Assembly: GCA_036265385.1 (NCBI GenBank)
Contig: DATAPD010000015.1
Coordinates: forward strand, 310,001-374,000
DNA: 64,000 nt
DNA from: DATAPD01 sp036265385
GTDB taxonomy: Bacteria > Acidobacteriota > Terriglobia > Terriglobales > Acidobacteriaceae
Reading direction: 5' to 3'
A model generated the notes under the pieces. That model was not told the origin of the DNA. It was given only the letters and a program-made list of their open reading frames with translations, and made no database searches. Position numbers and translations under genes: made by a program. This document shows positions 7,693-16,433 of the stretch, in pieces (the first letter of the stretch is position 1; every line of letters begins with the position of its first letter).

Positions 7693-9072
7693 ATGAGATA
7701 TCTCCCGAAGTCCCCCGCCGACCGCGAAGCAATGCTGAAGAACATCGGCGCTCGCTCCGTCGACGACCTGTTTGCCCCCATTCCCGCCCAGTACCGTCTG
7801 GCTCGCGATCTCGACATCCCGCGCCAGATGGCCGAGTCTGAGATCGTCGATTGGTTCAAACAGCGTTCAAAAGAAAACGGCGACGGCTACACCAGCTTCC
7901 TTGGTGCTGGTGCCTACATGCACTATCGCCCCGTCATCATTGATTCGCTCATCTCTCGCGGCGAATTCCTCACGGCCTACACGCCTTATCAAGCGGAATT
8001 TGCGCAAGGTACGCTTCAGGCCATATTCGAATTTCAGACGATGATCGCTGACTTGACGGGCATGGAAGTCGCCAACGCCTCAATGTATGACGGATCTACC
8101 GGCGCCGCTGAAGCCGCGATGATGGCCTGCCGCATCACGGGGCGCAATTCGGTGGTGATCGCGCGCAGCGTTCATCCTGAATACCGTGAAGTGCTCGCAA
8201 CCTACGCGCATCACCAAGGTATGCCGCTCACGACAGTTCCCTTCACAGACACTGGCCGCATCAATATGAAGGAACTGGAAAAAGCCATCACGCCTACAAC
8301 GGCCTGTGTTCTGATTCAGTCGCCCAACTTTTTTGGCAGCGTCGAAGACGTCTCGGCCCTTGCCGAAATCGCGCACAAGAACGGCGCGCTCCTCGTGGTC
8401 TCCATCGCGGAAGCAGTTTCTCTCGGCATCCTCGAACCCCCACGCGACGCCGATATCGTCGCCATGGAAGCGCAATCTTTCGGTGTCCCACTCGGGTTCG
8501 GCGGTCCTTATTGTGGCGTAATCGCCACCCGTGAGAGGTATGTACGCCAGATGCCTGGTCGCTTGGCGGGTCAAACCGTTGATCGCAATGGCAAACGCGG
8601 ATTCGTTCTCACGCTCGCCACCCGCGAACAACACATCCGGCGCGAAAAGGCCACCTCCAACATCTGCACGAACCAGGCTCTTGTCGCTCTTATGGTCAAC
8701 ATCTTCATGACCATCTACGGAAAAGTTGGCCTGAAAGAGCTTGCAAAGCAGAACCTCGCAAAAACTGCCTACGCTGCTGATCGTTTCGGGCAAAACGCGA
8801 AGGTGCTCTTTACCGGTGCTCCACGTTTCAACGAATTCGTGGTTGAAACCAGTGAAGATCCTTACGCCATCAACTCGCGGCTCTTAGGACACAAGATCGT
8901 TGGTGGTATCCCATTGCGCAAGTTTTATCCAGAGCTCCAGAACGCATCCCTCTGGTGTTGCACCGAGGTGACTACGCGCACTGCGATCGATACCGCCGTC
9001 GGCCTCGTGGGTGAGAGCGAACGTTCCGTCCGCAGCATGCGCCAAACCGATGCGCAGGAGGTAGCCCGATGA
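7693..9072 (+). CDS. gcvPA: glycine dehydrogenase (decarboxylating) subunit 1
   Basis: 459 residues, typical of the N-terminal subunit of a split P protein. It forms a heterodimer with GcvPB; together they decarboxylate glycine and load the aminomethyl group onto lipoyl-GcvH. Recognised blocks: MRYLPKSPADREAMLKNIG, FLGAGAYMHYRPVIID, TAYTPYQAEFAQGTLQ, ANASMYDGSTGAAEA, SPNFFGSVEDV, SFGVPLGFGGPYCG, and ATSNICTNQALVALM. The active-site lysine is on the partner subunit, as expected for this split form. A repeat-filled 307-bp gap follows before gcvPB. The C-terminal tail beyond GLVGESERS is variable. Confidence 0.97.
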   Translation: MRYLPKSPADREAMLKNIGARSVDDLFAPIPAQYRLARDLDIPRQMAESEIVDWFKQRSKENGDGYTSFLGAGAYMHYRPVIIDSLISRGEFLTAYTPYQAEFAQGTLQAIFEFQTMIADLTGMEVANASMYDGSTGAAEAAMMACRITGRNSVVIARSVHPEYREVLATYAHHQGMPLTTVPFTDTGRINMKELEKAITPTTACVLIQSPNFFGSVEDVSALAEIAHKNGALLVVSIAEAVSLGILEPPRDADIVAMEAQSFGVPLGFGGPYCGVIATRERYVRQMPGRLAGQTVDRNGKRGFVLTLATREQHIRREKATSNICTNQALVALMVNIFMTIYGKVGLKELAKQNLAKTAYAADRFGQNAKVLFTGAPRFNEFVVETSEDPYAINSRLLGHKIVGGIPLRKFYPELQNASLWCCTEVTTRTAIDTAVGLVGESERSVRSMRQTDAQEVAR

Positions 9073-9103
9073 ATGGACTCCGTCTCGACTCGCAATTCCT
9101 TCA

Positions 9104-9146
9104 TTGTCATTCCGAGCGTAGCAAGGAATCTGCTCTTGCCTGCTCG
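9104..9146 (+). repeat. dispersed TTGTCATTCCGAGCG repeat, copy 1
   Basis: 43 bp beginning TTGTCATTCCGAGCG and ending CTCTTGCCTGCTCG. Copy 2 (9283-9325) matches over the full length apart from a few substitutions, and an inverted 30-bp copy lies at 29289-29318. Elements of this type are known to me as widely scattered intergenic repeats in several bacterial phyla. Confidence 0.85.
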
Positions 9147-9282
9147 TGGCACCAGCACAGCGCCTCTTCCAGGAAAGGCGTCGTCCCGAACGCGCGTGCT
9201 TTCTCGAACGCGCGGAGGGATCTTGCGTGCAACGTCTCTGCCTCGTACTCCGACAATCTACGACATTCACCAGAATTGAGAT

Positions 9283-9325
9283 TTGTCATTCCGAGCGCAG
9301 CGAGGGACCTGCTCTTGCCTGCTCG
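9283..9325 (+). repeat. dispersed TTGTCATTCCGAGCG repeat, copy 2
   Basis: Direct repeat of the element at 9104-9146, same orientation, 179 bp downstream; begins TTGTCATTCCGAGCG and ends GCTCTTGCCTGCTCG. Confidence 0.85.
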
Positions 9326-9379
9326 CCGCTCGACGCCCGCAGCCCACGGCTTCTCCGGTCTGCACGAGGCCTCTAACTG

Positions 9380-10873
9380 ATGAAGCACTTCACCCGCAAA
9401 GCGACGCGTCACATCAGCCAGAACGAGAACCTTATCTTCGAGAAGTCCTCGCCCGGTAAAGCCGCATACAAATTGCCGCCACTCGATGTCCCAGACGTCG
9501 ACACAAGCAAACTTCTCGGCAAAGAGGAACGCAAAGACCTCGGCAATCTTCCCGAAGTCAGCGAAATAGAGATCATCCGCCACTTCACTCGTCTCTCCAC
9601 CTGGAACTATGCCATCGATCTCGGCATGTATCCGCTTGGCTCTTGCACGATGAAGTACAACCCGCGCGTGAACGAATTCGTTTCACGTGTCGAAGGTCTT
9701 GCCAACGGACACCCTTACCAACCCGAGAAAATCTCGCAAGGTGCGCTCCGCATCATCCAGACTCTCAGTGAGTGCCTGATCGAAATCACTGGCATGGATG
9801 CGATCACGCTTCAACCCGCGGCCGGAGCTCACGGAGAACTGACGGGTCTCCTCATGACCCGCGCCTACCACCAATCGAAAGGCAATCCGCGCAAGAAAGT
9901 TCTCATTCCTGATTCCGCTCACGGCACGAATCCGGCAACCGCCGCCACGGTTGGTTACTCCGTCGAGAATCTGAAATCGAACGATCGCGGCATGGTCGAA
10001 ATTTCCGCTCTCGAAGCGCAGATGAATGAAGACGTCGCCGCCCTCATGCTCACGAACCCGAACACGCTTGGCGTGTTCGAGCAGGAGATTCACAAGATCG
10101 CCCAACTCATGCATGCCAAGGGCGGTTTGCTCTACATGGACGGCGCGAACATGAACGCTCTCGTCGGCAAAGTTCGCCCCGGCGATTTCGGCGTCGACGT
10201 CATGCACCTCAATCTGCATAAGACGTTCTCCACTCCGCATGGTGGGGGAGGGCCCGGTTCTGGCCCAGTCGCCGTGAAGCAGATTCTCGAACCTTTTCTT
10301 CCGAAACCAGTCGTCGTTACTAAATCCGACGGAACTCTCGCCTTCGAATACAACCGGCCGCATTCGGTCGGACGCGTGCGCGCCTTCTACGGCAATTTTG
10401 GGATGTTCATCCGCGCCCTCGCCTACATCTTCGCCAACGGTCCCGACGGACTGCGCCAGACCACCGAAGATGCCGTGCTCAACGCGAACTACATCCGCAA
10501 AGGACTCGAAGGCGTCTACGATCTTCCTTACTCCACGCCATCAATGCACGAAGTTGTCTTCAGCGATAAGATCCAATCGAAAAAAGGTGTGAAGACGATG
10601 GATCTCGCCAAGCGCCTCATCGACTACGGGTTCCATCCCTACACCACCGCCTTCCCGCTGATCGTGCCAGGCGCGCTCATGATCGAGCCCACCGAAAGCG
10701 AACCGCTCGAAGAACTCGACTTGTTTATCGAAGCGATGAAGTCGGTTGCCCAGGAAGTCGAAGAAGACCCGGACTACGTGCTTGCCGCACCGCATCACAC
10801 GCGTGTACAACGTCTAGACGAAACGCAAGCCGCCCGCAAGCCCATCCTTCGCTGGAAACCGGACAACAAGTGA
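9380..10873 (+). CDS. gcvPB: glycine dehydrogenase (decarboxylating) subunit 2
   Basis: 497 residues, the PLP-binding half of the split P protein. The cofactor lysine is Lys281 in HLNLHKTFSTPHGGGGPG; other blocks are YPLGSCTMKYNPRVNE, LQPAAGAHGELTGL, IPDSAHGTNPATAA, and FYGNFGMFIRALAYI. The start ATG at 9380 follows a GAGG about 9 nt upstream. It is the last gene of the gcv operon. Its separation from gcvPA by repeat DNA is unusual because the two subunits are needed in equal amounts; whether transcription reads through cannot be judged from sequence. Confidence 0.97.
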   Translation: MKHFTRKATRHISQNENLIFEKSSPGKAAYKLPPLDVPDVDTSKLLGKEERKDLGNLPEVSEIEIIRHFTRLSTWNYAIDLGMYPLGSCTMKYNPRVNEFVSRVEGLANGHPYQPEKISQGALRIIQTLSECLIEITGMDAITLQPAAGAHGELTGLLMTRAYHQSKGNPRKKVLIPDSAHGTNPATAATVGYSVENLKSNDRGMVEISALEAQMNEDVAALMLTNPNTLGVFEQEIHKIAQLMHAKGGLLYMDGANMNALVGKVRPGDFGVDVMHLNLHKTFSTPHGGGGPGSGPVAVKQILEPFLPKPVVVTKSDGTLAFEYNRPHSVGRVRAFYGNFGMFIRALAYIFANGPDGLRQTTEDAVLNANYIRKGLEGVYDLPYSTPSMHEVVFSDKIQSKKGVKTMDLAKRLIDYGFHPYTTAFPLIVPGALMIEPTESEPLEELDLFIEAMKSVAQEVEEDPDYVLAAPHHTRVQRLDETQAARKPILRWKPDNK

Positions 10874-10948
10874 GGTAATTGCTCTTCACTCGTTGTCGTC
10901 ATACCCGTCGCCATGCTAGCCTCTGGCAACCCTTCCCGGGAGTGGCTC

Positions 10949-13381
10949 ATGCATGCGAAACACGAACCTGAACGGGACCCTTTCCCACCATCTTCATCCG
11001 ACGAATTAACACGAGATGCCTCCGCACTTCTTGATGAAGCATCGGCAGACCCAGCCCGCACCATCGGGCCCTATGTCCTGATCCGAAAACTCGGGGAAGG
11101 CGGCATGGGACAAGTCTGGCTCGCTGAGCAGGAGTCTCCGTTGAAACGGCGAGTCGCCTTGAAACTGGTTCGACCGGGCCTTTTTGAGAAGGACGTCCTC
11201 CACCGTTTCCTGGCCGAGCGCCAATCGCTCGCCATCATGAATCACGCTGCGATCGCTAAGGTCTTCGACGCAGGCACAACTGTGGACGGCCAGCCCTACT
11301 TCGTAATGGAATACGTTCCCGGCCTGCCGATCACGCAATACTGCAACCAGAAGCGATTGAGCATCCGCGAACGTCTAAAGCTGTTCATCAAGGTGTGCGA
11401 TGGAGTGCAGCACGCTCACCAGAAAGCCATCATCCATCGCGATCTTAAGCCCGCGAATATTCTGATCGTTGAAATCGATGGTTGCCCTGAGCCTCGCATT
11501 ATCGACTTCGGTATTGCAAAAAACATCGCGCCGCTTGCAGCGGATGAAACCGTCTTCACCCAGACTCTTGGGCTTCTCGGAACTCCAGGCTATATGAGCC
11601 CGGAACAAGCTGATCCCAGCCTGGGCGATGTCGACACGCGATCTGACGTCTATTCGCTAGGCGCGGTGCTGTATTCGCTTCTAACGGATGCCAGCCCTCT
11701 CGACTATGACAAGTGGCGCAAGCGCCCAATCGACGAGATGTTGCGTCATCTACGCGAAGACGATCCTCCTTCTCCGAGCACGGTCGTCACGCAATCCGCA
11801 ACACAGACTGGCATCGCGGAAGCTCGCGCCACAGACCCCGGGCAGTTGGCTCACGAGCTTCATGGCGACCTCGACTGGATCACCTTGAAAGCCATCGAAC
11901 GAGATCGTTCTCGGCGCTACGGCACACCTTCGGAGCTGGCCGCGGACATCCAACGCTTCTTGGACAACCAGCCTGTCCTGGCGCGGCCTGCAAGTTTCAG
12001 CTATCGATTGCGGAAGTACGTCGCTCGCAACCGCGCCGCCGTAGCAGTATTAGCCGGCTTGATCCTTCTGCTCGCCGGATTCGCCGTCACTCAAGCCATT
12101 CAACTTCGTCGTATCACCCGCGAACGCGACCGTGCCGATCGCGTGGCTGGATTCATGACGGACATGTTTAAAGTTTCCGACCCCAGCGAAGCCCGCGGTA
12201 ACGCCGTCACGGCACGTGAAATTCTGGATCGCTCCGCCACTCAGATTGACCGTTCGCTCGCGAAAGACGATGAGCTTCGTGCCCGAATGATGAGTGTGAT
12301 GGGCTCTGTGTACCAAAACCTTGGTTTGTATTCGAAATCCGAAGCGCTTTTAAGGAAAGCGCTCGATATCCAGCACCGCAATCTCGGTGACAAGAATCCG
12401 CTTACGCTCGAGACGATGAATGTGCTCGCTTTTAACACGGGCTTACAAGGCCATTATCCGGAGGCCGAAGTCCTTGCACGTCGCGCGACAGATGTCAGTC
12501 GAGACGCTCTTGGACCAGATAACCGGGAGTCGCTGAAAACGACCAACACGTTAGTCAGAGTATTCATTTGGGAGGGAAGGCTCGACGAGGCTGAGACTCT
12601 CGCGCGCCAGAATTTCGAACGAGCACAAAATGTCCTCGGCACAGACGCCGACACTGTCCGATATATGTCCGCTCTGGCCAACATCGAAACCAGTCGCTCG
12701 CAGCTAAAAGAAGCCGAGAGTCTCCTGCGTCAGGCTCTCGATCTGGAAACCCGTGTTGTTGGCCCGGAGCATCCAGATACCCTGAAAGTCATGAACAACC
12801 TGGCCGTTGTTTCATCGGATGGAGGCAATCCTGCCGAAGCCGAAGTCATTCAGCGACAACTGGTCGAGATCGATAAGCGTGTTCTAGGCGCCGAGCATCC
12901 GGAGACTCTTGGTGCCCAAGGCAACTTGGCGAATTACATTTCAGACCAGGGGCGATATGCGGAGTCGGAGGGCTTGTACCGCCAGATCCTCGCAACGCAA
13001 ACGCGATTGTTCGGCCCTGAACACCCCGATACACTGCAAACCTCGGACAATCTCGCCAATGCATTGTCAGAACTTGGACGCCGCACCGAAGCAGAAAAAC
13101 TTCTACGCGAGATTCTCTCCGTCCGCTTGAAAAAATTCGGCGCACATTCGACAGATACCGCGAATACCGCTTACAACCTGGCCTGCATGCTTGCACTCGA
13201 CAATCGCAAAGACGAAGCTTTCACCTATTTGCGCCAGTCTCTCGAGTATGGGCTTCCAGTCAAAGCCGGTTTAGCAATTGGAGAAGACGCTGACCTGAAA
13301 TCGTTGCACGCGGACCCTCGCTTTAAGCCGCTGGTTGAATTAGGAAGACAGAAGGCGCAAGCCGAGCAAGCAAAGCAATAA
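10949..13381 (+). CDS. Ser/Thr protein kinase with C-terminal TPR repeats
   Basis: 810 residues from the ATG at 10949, preferred over 10913 because CGGGAGTGG lies 4-6 nt upstream. Layout: Hanks-type kinase domain (about 38-340) with LGEGGMGQVWLAE, Lys72 in VALKLV, HRDLKPAN (Asp165) and DFG (Asp186); one transmembrane helix (about 362-384); then an extracytoplasmic region of kinesin-light-chain-type TPRs with repeated GPEHPDTL motifs. All catalytic residues are present, so it should be an active membrane receptor kinase. The TPR part probably binds a protein or peptide signal outside the membrane. It is transcribed after the gcv operon with a 75-bp gap. Confidence 0.94.
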   Translation: MHAKHEPERDPFPPSSSDELTRDASALLDEASADPARTIGPYVLIRKLGEGGMGQVWLAEQESPLKRRVALKLVRPGLFEKDVLHRFLAERQSLAIMNHAAIAKVFDAGTTVDGQPYFVMEYVPGLPITQYCNQKRLSIRERLKLFIKVCDGVQHAHQKAIIHRDLKPANILIVEIDGCPEPRIIDFGIAKNIAPLAADETVFTQTLGLLGTPGYMSPEQADPSLGDVDTRSDVYSLGAVLYSLLTDASPLDYDKWRKRPIDEMLRHLREDDPPSPSTVVTQSATQTGIAEARATDPGQLAHELHGDLDWITLKAIERDRSRRYGTPSELAADIQRFLDNQPVLARPASFSYRLRKYVARNRAAVAVLAGLILLLAGFAVTQAIQLRRITRERDRADRVAGFMTDMFKVSDPSEARGNAVTAREILDRSATQIDRSLAKDDELRARMMSVMGSVYQNLGLYSKSEALLRKALDIQHRNLGDKNPLTLETMNVLAFNTGLQGHYPEAEVLARRATDVSRDALGPDNRESLKTTNTLVRVFIWEGRLDEAETLARQNFERAQNVLGTDADTVRYMSALANIETSRSQLKEAESLLRQALDLETRVVGPEHPDTLKVMNNLAVVSSDGGNPAEAEVIQRQLVEIDKRVLGAEHPETLGAQGNLANYISDQGRYAESEGLYRQILATQTRLFGPEHPDTLQTSDNLANALSELGRRTEAEKLLREILSVRLKKFGAHSTDTANTAYNLACMLALDNRKDEAFTYLRQSLEYGLPVKAGLAIGEDADLKSLHADPRFKPLVELGRQKAQAEQAKQ

Positions 13382-13795
13382 AAAGCGCCTCGAGCCGATC
13401 CGCAGCAACAAGACCACTCTTCGAACATGAAAAATCCCCCGGAGTACCTTCCCCCCGGGGGTTCTGAAAAAGCATGCAGTCAGGAGATCCTTATCTCTGG
13501 GACCGTTCGTCGGCTACTGAGGGAGGGTTCCGCTGAGGCGCATGCAGGTTCGTACGCGTACCACGCGCGGCGGCAGAACGATTGGAAAACGTTCTCCGAC
13601 GATCGAGAACCTGCGATCGCCAACAATGTCGGCCTTGAGAAGAAGAAAATGCAGTGACAAACTTCGAATTCATGAGCATCGATTCCCGTTATGGGAATGG
13701 TGCTTTTCACCATTTCATCCCGCCAGTTCCAACCGGTTGATTCCCTTGCTTCCTCCCACTATGTCCTCCCTTTTCGGTGTGATTAAATCCAGAAA
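13382..13795. other. 414-bp intergenic region
   Basis: No credible gene. It contains the hairpin at 13436-13461 and an inverted repeat ATTCCC-GTTAT-GGGAAT at 13682-13698, about 100 bp upstream of the next start, which could be an operator. No clear sigma-70 promoter is seen. Confidence 0.5.
13436..13461. terminator. hairpin terminator candidate after the kinase gene
   Basis: CCCCCGG (13436-13442) pairs with CCGGGGG (13455-13461) around a 12-nt loop, 55 bp after the kinase stop. It is followed by only a short TTCT, so termination may be weak; on the minus strand it is followed by ATTTTTC. Confidence 0.55.
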
Positions 13796-15697
13796 TTGGC
13801 CCGCCAACGAAAACAAGAAGTTGAGATCGACGAGTCTCCGTCCCTTCCCTCGACCGGGCGCAGCAACCTGATCGTCTGCCTCTTACTGGCTCTGGTCACC
13901 CTGATCGTTTTCAATTCCGTGAACCAGCATCCGTTCGTGAACTACGACGATGATCGCTACGTCACGGAAAACCCGCATATACGTCAAGGCTTGAGTGCTG
14001 ACACCATCAAGTGGGCATTCACGTCGACCGACCACGCCAACTGGCATCCCGTAACCTGGCTATCGCATGCGCGCGATGTGTCGCTCTTTCGCATGAATCC
14101 TGCGGGACATCATCTGACTAGCGTTGCCATCCATGTGGCGAATGCAGTGTTGGTTTATCTGTTGTTGGTCGCGGTCACCGGACGCATGTGGCCGAGTCTT
14201 TTTGTCGCGCTGCTTTTCGCGCTGCATCCCATCCAGGTTGAATCCGTTGCATGGATCGCGGAGCGCAAAAACGTCTTGTGCACGCTGTTCTTTCTGCTGA
14301 CTGTATGGGCTTACGGGCGTTATGCGCGACAGCCTTCGCTCGCGAGATATGTAGTTATCGTTGTCGCGTTCGCCCTTGCTCTCATGTCCAAGCCGATGGT
14401 GATCACTCTGCCGTTCGTTTTGCTGCTGCTTGATTACTGGCCGCTCGGACGAATCGCGAACTGGACGACCCCTGCTCCCGCGTTTCCCGTGAAACAGTCG
14501 AGCTTCGCAAAGTTACTCGTTGAGAAGATCCCCTTGTTCGTCATGTCGTTCGCGAGCGCGCTCATCACCATCTCAGCGCAGCAGACTGGCGGAGCTATGC
14601 GCTCGACTACCCAATTTTCGTTCGGTGTGCGGCTAGCTAACGCGATCCACGCCTATGCCATGTATCTCTGGAAAATGATCTGGCCGGCTAAGCTTGCCCC
14701 GCTCTATCCGCATCCCGGAGATTCGTTGAACGCGGGCCAGATCATCGGAGCATTATTCGTTTTGCTCGGCATCACTGTTTTAGTTCTAAAATTCCGCGAA
14801 AAACGGTACCTGCTCGCGGGATGGTTGTTCTTCCTAGGCACACTGATACCGGTTATCGGACTCATCCAGGTGGGCGATCAAGCCATGGCGGACCGCTACG
14901 CCTATATTCCGCTGCTTGGAATCTTCGCGATGATCACTTTCACCGCCGCAGACATCGCTCAGAGAGCCGGTGAGAAACAGATCGCTGGAGCTGCAAACGT
15001 CCGCTATGGATTGATTGCTGCGGGCGCAGTTGCATTGATCGCGCTCATATTCATGACTCGCCATCAGATCGGGTTCTGGGAGACGAGCACAGGACTCTGG
15101 TCGCACACACTCGCAGTCACAGAAAACAATTACATCGCCGAAGACAATCTCGGCGGTGCGCTCGTGATCGAAGGCAAGATCGCAGAGGCGCATGCGCATT
15201 TTGTACGCGCTTCGGAGATTAATCCGCGCGATCCCATGAGCCAGCTGAACCTGGGCGCTTGGCAGCAGGAGATCGGGAATAATGCGCAAGCGATCGAGCA
15301 CTATCGCCGCACAACAGAACTGACGAGCGACAAGGGATTGGTATCGAGCGCATACACCAACATGGGCACGGCATATCGACATCTGGGCGATTTTCAGAAA
15401 GCGCGCGATGCCTACATGAACGCGTTATATACAAATTCCAACCAGGGCAGCGCGTGGGTCGGCCTCGGAATTATTGCAGAGGGCGAGGGCAAGCTGGACG
15501 AGGCGATCCGCGACCTCGCTCAGTCCATCGGAATTCAGCCAACGCCGGACGCTTATGTCCGTCTCGGACGCGTGTTCGAGCGCACTGGACACCTCCGCGA
15601 GGCGCGCAACGCCTATGAGGAGGCGCTGAAACTCGACCCGCACGCTGACGAAGCGCAGAAGGCGCTGGACGCACTGCCCCACAGTAACGCCAATTAA
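13796..15697 (+). CDS. TMTC-like multi-spanning membrane protein with C-terminal TPRs
   Basis: 633 residues with a TTG start; an in-frame TAA at 13784 limits the upstream choice and no strong ribosome-binding site is seen. About ten transmembrane helices fill residues 25-430. They contain the family motifs NYDDDRYVTENPHI, DHANWHPVTWLSH, GHHLTSVAIH and ALHPIQVESVAWIAERKN. From about 450 to 630 there are TPR units (AQSIGIQPTPDAYVRLGRVF, ARNAYEEALKLDPHADEAQ). The Asp-rich loop and helix arrangement resemble GT-C glycosyltransferases of the dolichyl-phosphate-mannose type, so a role in protein or envelope glycosylation is likely, but the donor and acceptor are unknown. Confidence 0.85.
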   Translation: MARQRKQEVEIDESPSLPSTGRSNLIVCLLLALVTLIVFNSVNQHPFVNYDDDRYVTENPHIRQGLSADTIKWAFTSTDHANWHPVTWLSHARDVSLFRMNPAGHHLTSVAIHVANAVLVYLLLVAVTGRMWPSLFVALLFALHPIQVESVAWIAERKNVLCTLFFLLTVWAYGRYARQPSLARYVVIVVAFALALMSKPMVITLPFVLLLLDYWPLGRIANWTTPAPAFPVKQSSFAKLLVEKIPLFVMSFASALITISAQQTGGAMRSTTQFSFGVRLANAIHAYAMYLWKMIWPAKLAPLYPHPGDSLNAGQIIGALFVLLGITVLVLKFREKRYLLAGWLFFLGTLIPVIGLIQVGDQAMADRYAYIPLLGIFAMITFTAADIAQRAGEKQIAGAANVRYGLIAAGAVALIALIFMTRHQIGFWETSTGLWSHTLAVTENNYIAEDNLGGALVIEGKIAEAHAHFVRASEINPRDPMSQLNLGAWQQEIGNNAQAIEHYRRTTELTSDKGLVSSAYTNMGTAYRHLGDFQKARDAYMNALYTNSNQGSAWVGLGIIAEGEGKLDEAIRDLAQSIGIQPTPDAYVRLGRVFERTGHLREARNAYEEALKLDPHADEAQKALDALPHSNAN

Positions 15698-15716
15698 AAC
15701 GAATCTTGAATTTCAC

Positions 15717-15745
15717 GGTTGCTAATTGCCAATGTCCAATTGCGC
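15717..15745. repeat. AATTGCCAAT/TCCAATTGC short-word repeat
   Basis: GCTAATTGCCAATGTCCAATTGC-like text just after the TMTC-like gene; same style as the other short-word intergenic repeats in the window, and related to GCCAATTGCC near 7675. Confidence 0.5.
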
Positions 15746-15789
15746 CGGCTTCTTCAAGCGGCAATTGAAAATCGACAATCGAAAACCAC

Positions 15790-15951
15790 TTAGCTTTTCC
15801 TTCCCGTCACTGCAAAAAACGCGGTGGCTTCCTGCTCCACGTTTTTGCTCTTGCAGTGCGGACACTTGATGTCTGTTTCATGCTCCTGCAGGGTCAGAAC
15901 CAGTTCAAAGGTTTTATGGCAGTCGTTGCAGATGTAGTCGTACACGGGCAT
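15790..15951 (-). CDS. FmdB-family zinc-ribbon protein
   Basis: A 53-residue protein read from ATG (15951) to TAA (15790). It begins MPVYDYICNDCHKTFELV and has a second pair in KCPHCKSKNV, giving two CxxC knuckles (Cys8/Cys11 and Cys30/Cys33) in the spacing of the FmdB/CxxC_CxxC_SSSS regulatory zinc ribbon. A GGGAGG ribbon-side ribosome-binding site sits 4 nt upstream of the ATG. Members are small putative regulators of unknown target. It is convergent with the TMTC-like gene. No downstream partner on its strand points to a function. Confidence 0.88.
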   Translation of the reverse strand: MPVYDYICNDCHKTFELVLTLQEHETDIKCPHCKSKNVEQEATAFFAVTGRKS

Positions 15952-16049
15952 GGGGACCTCCCGCTCGAAGCTGGTGGGATGTTTTTCAAAGAAATTCTAC
16001 TCCCACTGGAGCGGGACGAACGCAATTGAGGTTAAGCTATACGATCATG

Positions 16050-16067
16050 CTAATAGATTTCTATTAG
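16050..16067. promoter_or_regulatory. perfect palindrome, operator candidate
   Basis: CTAATAGA-TT-TCTATTAG is an 8+8 bp perfect inverted repeat. It lies 99 bp upstream of the FmdB gene start on the FmdB strand, a sensible distance for an operator. Confidence 0.4.
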
Positions 16068-16302
16068 AGAAACGACCAAAGGTGCAGATCGCGTTTCCCG
16101 GCGATCTGAGCGGCCTTATTCTGTGGATGAAGGGCCAAGTCTACCTAGGCTTCAACCGACGCCCTACGGCCTTCTAAATGCAATTGCGAGGCATTCTAGC
16201 CGAGGGTGAGACCTGCCCCAAGACATCCAGGCGTCCGCAATGCGTCGGCTACTGGAAGGACAAAAATGCTTCATCAATTAGTTATGTGTAACATACATCG
16301 AA

Positions 16303-16331
16303 TTTCAATAAGTTACAGACACTCTTATAAT
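16303..16331 (+). promoter_or_regulatory. possible sigma-70 promoter with no annotated gene downstream
   Basis: TATAAT at 16326-16331 with a weak -35 (TTTCAA, 16303-16308) 17 nt upstream. The predicted start near 16338 would place the stem-loop 16345-16409 at the 5' end of the transcript. Confidence 0.3.
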
Positions 16332-16344
16332 TTCCACAAAGGAT

Positions 16345-16409
16345 AGCGTCATCCCGGGGGTGCTTGGCTCGCGATCAGACACGCGGTTCCTATCATCCGA
16401 GATGACGCT
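16345..16409. repeat. 13-bp imperfect inverted repeat
   Basis: AGCGTCATCCCGG (16345-16357) and CCGAGATGACGCT (16397-16409) pair at 12 of 13 positions across a 39-nt interior. It lies 25 bp beyond the stop of the convergent DUF2911 gene and could be a terminator for it, part of a small RNA, or the ends of a small element. Confidence 0.5.
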
Positions 16410-16433
16410 GATTGTTGATCAACAAATTTGCGA

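Larger units (their letters stand above)
9073..9379. other. 307-bp noncoding repeat island between gcvPA and gcvPB
   Basis: No real gene is seen; the open frames here are translations of repeats (CHSER, VIPSAARDL-like strings). Two direct copies of the TTGTCATTCCGAGCG element lie at 9104-9146 and 9283-9325, separated by sequence with another GAACGCGCG...GAACGCGCGG duplication (about 9189-9220). Confidence 0.75.
15952..16433. other. 482-bp AT-richer intergenic region
   Basis: No convincing gene; a 75-codon open frame from 15950 overlaps the FmdB start and looks fortuitous. The region holds a perfect palindrome (16050-16067), a possible promoter (16303-16331) and a long inverted repeat (16345-16409), listed separately. 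Local A+T is visibly higher around 16260-16340 than in neighbouring genes. Confidence 0.55.

Noticed and set aside
9069..9380. Open frames between gcvPA and gcvPB (about 100 codons)
   Set aside because: They translate the TTGTCATTCCGAGCG repeats and have no independent coding signal.
13427..13657. 76-codon frame after the kinase-TPR gene
   Set aside because: It begins inside the terminator hairpin and has no recognisable features.
15950..16177. 75-codon frame at the FmdB start
   Set aside because: It overlaps the FmdB start on the other strand, lacks homology signals and crosses a palindrome.
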